A DNA stretch of 64,000 nt from Isoetes taiwanensis (taxonomy: Eukaryota > Streptophyta > Lycopodiopsida > Isoetales > Isoetaceae), in the NCBI GenBank assembly GCA_021234155.1, contig JAJEKV010000011.1:2793294-2857293 (forward strand). The letters run 5' to 3'. How positions within the stretch are numbered: position 1 is the stretch's first letter; every line of letters starts with the position of its first letter. A program made the position numbers and the translations under genes. This document shows positions 55,568 through 64,000 of this stretch, piece after piece. The notes beneath the pieces are model-generated. The model did no database searches and was not told the origin of the DNA. It saw only the letters and a program-made list of their open reading frames with translations.

Positions 55568-58500
55568 ATGTTTTTCCACGTGTTTAACAAGGTGTGGTTC
55601 CATGTCAGCCGTTCTATCCGGCCTGGTGCAGAATCTAACACTTCACCCACCGTCATCCCCATAGCCAAATTATGCATAATAGACACAAACTTCACCGAGA
55701 AAATCATCTCGTCGCAAAGTTTTTGGATCGTAAGAAGATGGTGGATTCGAGTGGCACTGTGTTTGATTGTAGAAGCATTTGAGAGCATCATCATCCACTA
55801 TGATTATATCATCCTTATTCTCGATACCAAGTTCGTCCATCATGTTACTCAAGTGTTTGATGAAGATAGGCTTGCCTGTTGGATCCTTGGGATTAGTGAA
55901 CTTCACACATTTGTTCTGATCCCAAAGGGTCAACCAATGTCTACGCATTTCCCCCAGTGCCTCCAAAGTATCCTTGATGTTCCTTAGTTCCATGGATGAC
56001 CAAATACCAACTCGAAATAACCTGAATGCCTCGTCTAGCATCTCCTTCAAGTGCGGCCGCGGATAGATCCACTTGGTGTTTGATTCTACTGGTGTCTGAT
56101 GAAACTGTTCTCTAGCCACTTTATTTTTCGGAAAAGTCTTGCAAAGGACTCCGTTTAGGTCGAACACCACAACCTTCTTAGAAACGCAATGGAAGCTGAA
56201 ACATCAAACATGTATCCGGTCAGCAAGATACGATAACACAAACAATACAAACGCGCCAAGCGTGATTTGAAATAGTCATAACCAAATCGCGCTCGGCGTG
56301 ATTTAGTTTGACAACGAAAAATAATCAAAGCACGCTTGGCGCGATTTAATTCAAAGGTAATACAAATTAAATCACGCGTGGCGCGATTTCCTGGGCAAGG
56401 CCATACCTATCATCTTCAGTTTCGCTGCCGTCATCGACGTCATTCTCCCCTTCGCCACCCTTAATCTTCGTCTCCTTCTGACTGTTAGAATTGTTATTTT
56501 CTATTAGTTCCGCTGCGTCCTTCACAACTGACATTATTTTACTATTGATTTGGCAAACCTGTGAATCACTAGAGCCGCCGTCGTTGCCTTCATTTTCGGT
56601 TTCCCTGTTAATTAGTTCATTGTTAACCTGTGAATCTACTCTTTTGTTGCTTGCATCACCCGCAATGTGGGCAAGGATATTCCCTAAGTTCGCCGCCATC
56701 ACAGTACTTTGAGCAACCAGTTTAGCGACCATTTGTTCACATCGCTTTCCTTATCAGTCAGTAGATTACTAGTTCCCTCTCCGTAAGCAACATCCACTTT
56801 CGAATTGGACAAGTCTACGAGACTTTTGATTCTTTGGTGATTTCAGGTTGCCATAAGGGCCTTTAGGAGACTTGGCAAGCACATGCATGAGGAATGGTTC
56901 AAGAAAGTCTTTGGCCTGCTCATCACTCACAAAGCAGTGACATCTTCTTGCACCCATAAGAGCCTCTCGGGCAATATAACCTCCAACATGAAGCTCCAAG
57001 CAGGTTGTATCAATTGGAGCAAATGCCTCGACGAGGTAAGCAGCCATAGACGGGGGAAATCCATTTTTATTTAAGGGGCCCTTCTCCTTAGTTTGTAGCT
57101 CGTACTTGATTTCCCCACTTAGGAGGGGGTCCCGATCCTCATCCTCTTCGACTCATCCCTGTTCGACCGATCCCGATCCGTATGAAAGAATATAGTTGTT
57201 AAGTCCGGATCATCTAGAAGAAAACATTCCCATGCCTTCGCTATTGTCACCCTTGGCCTTAGCAATATCATATTCCTCGTCTGACAGCATGGATATCATA
57301 ATAAAGATCACATGTGCCATCTTCCGTTCGTTCGTAGCTCATTATCCTTAACATCATATATTAGGCATCCCTCCCTAATAACTTTGAGGCACTCCAGATC
57401 ATGAGCAGCAGATAGTGCATGCAGATGTGACTCACCGAAGGACAAACGATGACAATAGTGAAGGACCTCTCAGTTGTCAATCCTATACAACTGGTAAAGA
57501 AGCTGTTGTAGTCCTTCTGGTTCATGCCCATATCTCCTCTCCCACCCCTGTTGTCCAACACAAAGAGTGATATATTTTTAAGGCCGGAAGTTGAATCGGC
57601 AAGAGACCTTTGTACCCAATGGAGAATCTTGGGGATGGTGTCGTCTTCTCCAAGTAATCTTCTTCACAAGGGCCACTTTTCTTCTCAACTCGGCCCAAGA
57701 CCTTAGGGGTAGAGTCTCCTTATGTTTTGTATTTTTAGCCTTCCAATTCTTTAGGAAGTCCTTTGACCAGAATACAAACTTCTTGATGTCATCATTACTG
57801 ACCTTGTATTTGTCCAGCAATCCAATTTCAGATAATGTCACATCCCCCGATAGCCTTTGTAACTCGGCTCCTGGTGACTTCATTTATCGCATTACATCCT
57901 TTACATGGTCTGCAAGCACTCAACGAAGGACATCCTATCCTTGGTGAAAGCACCCTTCTTGTATAAGACTTCCTTCTTTAAGCACCGGTCTAAAACCCAA
58001 ATGGTCTCGGGCGTCGTCTAGCCCCCTCGAAGTCTTTCTCATCTCTGTCACATTCAAGTCAAAGATGCTTACATCAACAGGAGGCACCCTACCCATAGTA
58101 TCTGGCAGCTTCCCTTGTGCATAAGCGTCCCAGAATTCATTCCACTTGAGCCATACTGCCTCCTTACAAAACACAATCTTATACGAAGTGCTGTTGGTCC
58201 CGACTGCTTTGGATGAGCTTTCAGAAGGATCTGCAATGTCATCACCACCTTTTTTCTTTGATTTTCTTGCAGTCTTCTTCTTCTCCTGTATAATTGTCTG
58301 CGACAGAGTCCGCTCCAGCAGCTTGAATGCCTCAGACTTTGACCCGCCCTGTCTGGTGGGCAATGGGCAGCCATATTCCACCCACTGTTGACGGGCGTGG
58401 CGCAGTTGTTCAACGTATGGACTGCAATAGTACAGACATTGAATCAGTATCATAGAATAGAAACACGCCGGGCGCGATTTGAATAGAATTGATGAAGAGA

Positions 58501-60474
58501 AAAATCACGCCTGGCGTGAAATGAATAAAGTTACTAATGCAATTCAGGCGTGCTTTCAAATCAAACCAATTCACGCCAGGCGTGTTTTCAAATCAATCGA
58601 ATTCACGCCAGGCGTGTTTTCAAATCAATTGGTTGACTTGAAAACACGCCTGGCGTGAATTCGATTGATTTCAAAACACGCCTGGCGTGGATTGGTTTGA
58701 TTTGAAAGCACGCCTGGCGTGAATACAATTTATGAAACCAGGTTGATTACCTTTTGTATAGAAATGTCTTCCCCATTTCATTCAAAGTTGCACTAATCTC
58801 AGCCAAATCTGCAGGTGAAGTATTGGCATCCAAGATACGACACCTCCTATACGCATAGTGATTGTAGAACACTTTTTGGCCTGTTTGTTCTGCCTGCCTG
58901 ATGATGGCCTTTTGTGCCTCAACGGAATGCTGCCCGTCGATGATGACATATTTAATATCATCACTTGATAATAGCTCCTGGACGTTCGTCCACACAGCAG
59001 GCTTGTTCGAGATCATATCCCAAGGTAGCACATCCGCTGGCATAGGCATTTGACCTGGATTACTAATCATGCTCTGAACAATCTCCATGGCATGTGCTGG
59101 ATCATATCTCCTGCTAACATAAATGGAGCTTGGTGAACGGATGAGGGACTTCACATGGATCGCAAAAGTTTCCTTAAGACCCAATGGATAATGGTCAGCG
59201 TACTTATTCAGCTTGTTCATGGCCTCTAGCTGCGCCACTCTGTCCTGTTCATTCTCAAAAACAGAAGCCTCCATGCCTTCGACAACTGCAGGTTGAACAT
59301 TCTTCCCTAGATCTAGGACCCTTTTAGAAGCTTTCAAGTCAGCTAATTCCCTAGCTTGCTGCAAATAGTGACTTGGTGTCGGTTTAGTGAACATGCCTCT
59401 ACGCGTATTTGTAACCCCTTGGCAAATAGATATTGGCGAAAAGCTGCTACATTGGTTGGCCAACCATACTTAAAACATGTCTCACCGTTCACATCTGTCT
59501 TCATGAATGTATCCTTGTATGCAGTAGCTCTACAGTGAGTAAGTCTGAGCAGATCTTTCTTCTGCTTCTGTGTAATCTCCAAGAGCAATTTGCAGTTGGT
59601 GTCATCCTCTTCCTCACAAGAGATTAGGATCCCTTGTTTGACCATCTTGTCTGCTTCCTTTATTCCTCGAGAAGAGAGTTAAGTCGAGCTTGCCATTTGT
59701 CTTGGCAAGGTCAACTCGGCACCCTCGCCCATTTCCTCTTCGTAGGCGGTGGTCGATTGGTTGCTATAAGAATCGGCCCTTCATCATCTAAGGTGAGATC
59801 ATATGGTACTGCATCTGGGTCGTCTGCCCTTGCTTTCTTGGCAGGATTAGAACCCGAATTATTAGGGGTTTTCTTCCTCTTGAGCACTGCAAATGAAGAT
59901 GAGCACTTTTTAGAGTACTTTTCAGAACAAGAGATCACGCTTGGCGTGCATTTAAACCTAAATTAGTACAAATCACGCTTGGCGTGTTGGTATCTCCTAT
60001 TATTGACCTGCTATGCGTTAATTTGAAACTAAATTATTTTGCATCCACATTTTAAGCTACATACCCTTCATGAATCCATATTTCACACTATTTAACCTCA
60101 TTGAACATTGCTATCTCCAACTGTCTAACACCGCTATATTCTATATATAAAGCGAGCAAAATTATGTTCTACGTAAGCGGACAATCGAGCATTAAGCGAT
60201 GTTAATACTTAAAATTCATGCAAAGCATAATAACTCAAACTCATGCAAAGCATATTAAGTGAAAGGAAATATCTCAAATTCATGCAAGCATAATACTCTC
60301 CATACAAGGTGTGTATTACGTGGGCAAATTAAATACCTTGAATAGGGTTCGTGGTATTACGTGTATTACGATCAACGCCCTCTCAAGCTTGAGAAGAGCG
60401 GGTTTAGAGATTCCTCTTCCACGCTTCCTCTCGCCCTCGCATACTTTCGACCTCGATTTCGCTTTAGAAGACAT
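55568..60474 (-). pseudogene. Multi-domain gene: ParB-like + possible MTase-like + FCP1/NIF HAD phosphatase
   Basis: Minus-strand, multi-exon. A likely start is the basic exon from 60474 (MSSKAKSRSKVCEGERKRGR). Exons at about 59905-59710 (AKKARADDPDAVPYDLTLDD) and 59640-58751 follow. The latter carries a ParB-like module: VSRRYDPAHAMEIVQSMI, then VLPWD, and YVIIDGQHSVEAQKAI. It splices in phase (58751 to 58431) to SPYVEQLRHARQQWVEYG. Later blocks are WAELRRKVALVKKITW, VLDNRGGRGDMGMNQKDYNS with FTIVIVCPS, and CLELHVGGYIAREALMGARR, whose order and glycine content hint at a DNA-methyltransferase fold. An acidic exon (about 56730-56407, SETEDD) joins in phase to 56195, giving VVVFDLNGVLC, an FCP1/NIF HAD motif I (DLNG), with DDDALKCF as a later acidic motif. 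Frameshifts near 59417, 57940 and 57420, and a late stop, mark it as decaying or mis-sequenced. Confidence 0.5.
58546..58715. repeat. 78-bp near-perfect inverted repeat inside an intron
   Basis: Arms 58546-58623 and 58638-58715 pair with two mismatches around a 14-base loop. Each arm holds three CACGCC/GGCGTG half or full palindromes. The stem fills most of the 319-bp intron 58432-58750 of the ParB-like gene. Confidence 0.95.
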
Positions 60475-60838
60475 CTCCGAGTCGCCTAGTAACAGAGTGG
60501 GAAGGTCTTTTCCGGATACTGGCCGAAAGCTTTCAAGAAATAGCTTTTTCTACCTATGTACGAGAAATAGAGAAATTTGAATTTCAAGAAAACACAAAAT
60601 GCAGTTTCGAAATATTCTTGACACATACAAATAATAATGATTTAAGACCCGTCTGGAAGGCTTCTTTCATTAAGTTTTTAAAAACCAATCTACCCAAAAA
60701 GTATCCCGCCAAATTTATCCCGCCTAAACGTAGTTAACCTAATCTTTCTTCTAATTCGAATTTTCCCGACCGCCAGAGTTTCCATAGCGCCTTCAGCTTC
60801 TCAAATCAGCTTCAGAGACTCAAATCAGCTTCTCAAGA

Positions 60839-61172
60839 ATGGCTCTGACTGCACGGTACTCATCTCATTCCAATAGCTTGAACATTAATTTCCAATAGTA
60901 GGTGTATGAATAGCAATTTTTCTGCGATTGTCGAAGATGAATGTTTCATGTTAACTACAAATCGAGAAAAGGAAAGTAGGATTATGCAAGATCGACTCCA
61001 TCGATCCGATCTGTACTTGTCATGGAATTCCGCTCGGGGATAAGTATGTCCGAGTTACAGTGATTAACTGTTGCGCTATGGATGAAGCTTTACCTCGCAG
61101 ACACCCCGGTGGGGATACGGTTGGAGAAAGTGTTGGAACATTTGTTGCATGGCCAAGAAACCGCTTAAAAAA
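60839..61172 (+). CDS. DUF8039-like exons, divergent from the ParB-like gene
   Basis: A candidate first exon (ATG 60839, MALTAR then a GTACTC donor) and a second exon (about 60970-61172) encoding IDSIDPICTCHGIPLGDKYV, RVTVINCC, HPGGDTVGESVGTFVAWPRN and RLKK before a GTATGT donor. 'G.PLG..YVRV.V' and 'T.G...G.FVAWP' fit DUF8039, a domain of plant CACTA (En/Spm)-type transposon proteins. The rest of the gene to the right was not found. It is transcribed divergently from the gene starting at 60474, about 365 bp away, so the two could share a promoter region and be one element. Confidence 0.5.
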
Positions 61173-63460
61173 GGTATGTAACATGTATTACATTGTAGAA
61201 ATATAGAAGTAGACAAAATTTGTTGTATTCATTGGAAAAAGATTACAATTGTATATAATGCGGATAAAACTGGATAAACCGGACAAAATCCCGGACCTCT
61301 TGTTTCAAGCCCGTCTCTTGAGTAGCCGGGCTATCGATATCTCCCATTTCCATTGCGGGGCATAGTGAATTCTTCTGGTAAAACCCGGCAAAAACACCGG
61401 GCTCTAGCTCCACCCCCCCGCTTCCACCTCCACCTCCACCTCCTGCTCCTGCTCTGCTCAAGCTTTGCTCTGTTGAACCTCCAATGTATCATATAGCGCT
61501 GCGGTAGTGGTTCCATTGGTTGAGCCATCTCCATTGCATCATTATACACTTTGTGGTAGTGGTTCGTGTTGGGGCATCAGGGCATAGAGGCTAACCACTA
61601 AGAAACGCGGCTCCTCATTTTGAATCTCGAAATGGACGGATGCGAGATTCACTCTCGATCAATGCATGTCTTGCATTCGAAGTGGTTAGATAAGAGGGCC
61701 AGCCTCCGATGCGATTGCAAGGGGCCCAGAGCCCGGATATATCATTGCCCGGCCTTTCTGGCGCCATCATCATTACTTGATCCAAGTACTCCGGGGGTTG
61801 CAAGATCGGTGCTCAGCCGGGACCGGTGCTTTCGGCCGCAGTTCAACCGGTTTGGAGATTGGAGCCGAAACCGGCTGGGGCGTGTGATTGCTGGCCCAAA
61901 TGTAATTCCAATCCATCTTCGTCACCAAGGGGTGATTAATGTAACTTGGCATCTATCAATAGGAAGTGGCTTGAATATCGGTATTCACCCTGGCGTGTTA
62001 TATTTATTTATTTATAAACTTAGAAACTAAGAGACACGCCCGGCGTGTTTAGCGTAAAAGTTGAAAGTAGGGATACAATTGTTTGCTTTCGGCGTGTAAA
62101 CCGCTATATAGGAAAAACTATACTGCGCCGTGCATTGAGAGAGGAGAAAAAACCCGCACAGGCGGATAGATAAGTAAATAGATAAAGGCGGGCAAATTTC
62201 TAGCGTTTACTTTATCTATTTCTTATCTATCTGTTTTTTTTTCCCTCTGGCTTGAGTGCAGCGAAATGTATTCATGTTGAAGGCTAAGGTTAGCATAAAA
62301 CACGCTTAGCGTGTTTCAAATATTATCTTTCGCGTGTTTCAAATATTATCTTTCAGATTTTTCTAATGCTTTCTACTACACTTATTCATAATAGAAACTT
62401 GCATGCAATAGCATGATTAATTCAGGAAGAGAAACTCAAGAATTTACTCGAAACAAAAAGAAGCAGATGAAGTTTATAAAAAACTTCAGACTATTCTGGT
62501 TTTCATAAACATCATCTGCTTCCTCTGCCTCGAGCAAATGCAAAAGCTTGTCTTCTTGGATTAAACCTGCCATTGAGATGCAACTTAAAACTAAATGAAA
62601 ACTAACCTTGAGTTCTGAGGCTGGAAGGATTCGAAGAACGGAGGATTATGCTTGTGGTTTTAATTCCGAGGCTTTTCGATTCGCAGACCTTAGTCCTCTT
62701 CTTTTGGTTTTAATTCTGAGTCTCCGATTTCCTCCCCTACGGATGCTTCTGTAACAAAAGGCGTGAGTCTTTTAGTAAGTTAGGAATTGCGAAACCAAAC
62801 ATCTAACATTGATGAATATAAATCGCTCACCAAGATTTCGGACGGGCGGATCCAAACACCTGAAGTGCAGGTTAAACCGGCAAATCGTATGAAGGAAGGA
62901 AGAAAATGTAGGAACTTTGAGAGCGTAAAATGGATTTATATAGGCACAATTAGAAAAAAGTTAGCGTGAATAATTGATTGCTTGAATTAACACGCCTGGC
63001 GTACGGTCTTCCCACCATTGCCAGACATGACATGTATATGGTATATATGGAGAATATTGCATTTCATGCAATAAATTCTCACGGCATTTTATTCCATTTA
63101 TTGCATTCGAAAAAATAGAATTTAGAAATTTTATATAGGCTAAATTAAAAATGATTTTAAAGGCAAAATTATGAAGGCTAAAAAATGACTTGTAAGGTTG
63201 GGGAATTGTTTTAGGTCGTATAGGAAAATTTCCTATGGTTACTGTGATGAAGCAGAGATTTCTCATGTGGTTGATTTATAGTGTTCCCGAGACTTTGTTG
63301 AGACAAAATTTGCAGATACAAAATTTTAGAGATAACAGCTTGGAGACAAAATAATTGGAGAAAACAGTTGGATTTAATTCAAATAATTTTATGTACAGAA
63401 AAACTGTTGAAGAACTTTGTTTGAAGAAAATTTTATGTGATTAAAACTTGTTTGATTTCA
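61173..63460. other. Spacer with hairpins and palindrome copies
   Basis: A minus-strand frame ending at 61243 (MSRAGAGGGGGGGSGGVELE and on to IQFYPHYIQL) has a glycine run and may be a 3' exon of an unknown gene. 61620-62030 contains a plus ORF of 136 codons, GC-rich and unrecognised. Inverted repeats lie at 62163-62186/62211-62233 and 62460-62477/62504-62521. No other gene is seen. Confidence 0.4.
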
Positions 63461-63657
63461 TTCATAAGAGGAGAATGTACGGATGCGAAGGCTTTTCACA
63501 AAATTTGGGAAAAAAAATGCCCGGGGCGTGTCCAAAGCTCACGTAAGCAAAAAAAAAAAGGGGCCGCCCGGGATCTGCATCATTGATCTTCCACGTCTGC
63601 AACAAAGAAGGAAGAAAGGTGTTAGAAAAGAAAGAAAGGTGAAAAAAAAAAATAAAA

Positions 63658-64000
63658 TCAGACATGCAAACCTGGCTCATCTCTCAGCCATTCTAAAAAC
63701 TGGTCGAATTCTCGACCTTCCTCCTCATCCTCTTCCTCCCCCTCCTCCTCCTCTTCCTCCTCCTCCTCTTCAGAGATTTCATTCTCTGTTTCAGGGTCAA
63801 GCCAACCCTGAAGCAGAGCGGTTTCATGCTCTTGGGAGGACATCTCCTCCTCTTCCTCCAACTCCTCCTCTTCCTCCTCTTCCTCCTCTTCAGAATCAGA
63901 GGAATCAGAGTGAGAGGAGCTCAACTCCTCCTCTTCCATCTCGAAATCAGAATCATCCTCTGAATCGGAATCAGAGGAGAATTGGGCAAGGAAATCGATG
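63658..64000 (-). CDS. Highly acidic protein, partial (runs off right edge)
   Basis: The minus-strand frame is open from the right edge (IDFLAQFSSDSDSEDDSDFE) through three glutamate blocks (residues mostly E with S and D) and ends FDQFLEWLRDEPGLHV at 63658, or is spliced at the GTTTGC site inside it. Long E/D runs are common in nuclear chaperones, nucleolar proteins and transcription-elongation factors. No domain is visible, so no function is assigned. The ATG at 63939 is internal, since the frame continues upstream beyond the window. Confidence 0.5.
   Translation of the reverse strand, partial: IDFLAQFSSDSDSEDDSDFEMEEEELSSSHSDSSDSEEEEEEEEEELEEEEEMSSQEHETALLQGWLDPETENEISEEEEEEEEEEGEEEDEEEGREFDQFLEWLRDEPGLHV

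Larger units (their letters stand above)
56250..63005. repeat. Dispersed palindrome CACGCCWGGCGTG (about 17 copies)
   Basis: The 13-bp palindrome or close variants (CACGCTTGGCGTG, CACGCCGGGCGCG, CACGCGTGGCGCG) occur near 56257, 56288, 56332, 56374, 58465, 58506, 58573, 58603, 58645, 58678, 58709, 59937, 59974, 61989, 62034, 62300 and 62993. Copies fall in introns and flanks, never in the exons I could identify, and I saw none elsewhere in the window. The flanking bases are AT-rich ('aaatcacg', 'gtgttttcaaatcaa'). Confidence 0.85.

Noticed and set aside
60311-60580. 89-codon plus-strand ORF
   Set aside because: Antisense to the better supported basic first exon of the ParB-like gene.

Overview
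The window looks like repeat-rich nuclear DNA of a land plant. The evidence is plant-type gene fragments (catalase, isocitrate lyase, ArfGAP, receptor-like kinase, DCN1-like), a GIL1/IRKI-like (DUF641) protein, spliceosomal introns with GT..AG borders and matching phases, plant-style Helitrons, hAT, LINE and LTR remnants, and low gene density. An HSPA12-type Hsp70 and unfamiliar transposase-like genes make a fern or other non-seed plant my best guess. That is an inference, not a result.

Layout. 0-2.6 kb: a frameshifted HSPA12-like Hsp70 on the minus strand, then copy 1 of a duplicated segment with the 5' half of a GIL1-like gene. 2.6-14.3 kb: about 11.8 kb of foreign DNA that seems to split that gene. 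It includes a complete small Helitron filled with a polypyrimidine tract, a 19-bp satellite, a LINE tail and a solo LTR with target duplication. 14.3-14.8 kb: the 3' half of the GIL1-like gene. 15.7-19.2 kb: a spliced, unrecognised coiled-coil/zinc-ligand gene on the minus strand, its last exon interrupted by a hAT element. 19.7-24.3 kb: two plus-strand ORFs of unknown type and a broken minus-strand gene with an SDG...HGKG core that I read as a DDE-type transposase. 24.6-25.5 kb: a second polypyrimidine Helitron joined head to tail to a third. 26.5-28.1 kb: copy 2 of the duplicated segment, with an intact 259-codon GIL1-like ORF.

30.4-38.2 kb: a candidate large Helitron enclosing a truncated copy of the coiled-coil gene, a 181-bp satellite, a SINE-like insertion, and DCN1-like and kinase fragments. 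38.5-43.5 kb: mostly non-coding, with another Helitron start and a catalase fragment. 43.5-48.6 kb: a fold-back element with roughly 0.8-kb inverted arms, whose right end runs into a 3.1-kb 19-bp satellite and then a (CT)n(CA)n microsatellite. 49.7-54.5 kb: a LINE C-terminus, a tRNA-like SINE head, an ArfGAP pseudogene, a Helitron start and an isocitrate lyase pseudogene.

55.5-63 kb is the most unusual part. A minus-strand spliced gene joins a ParB-like domain, a possible methyltransferase-like region, an acidic linker and an FCP1/NIF-type HAD phosphatase domain. Its introns and surroundings carry a palindrome, CACGCCWGGCGTG, that I saw nowhere else in the window, and one intron folds into a 78-bp stem. 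A divergent plus-strand exon resembles DUF8039, a domain known from plant CACTA-type transposon proteins. The right edge holds part of a highly acidic protein.

Almost every recognisable gene is broken or partial. Functionally the window is an accessory region shaped by transposition, gene-fragment capture and tandem amplification.
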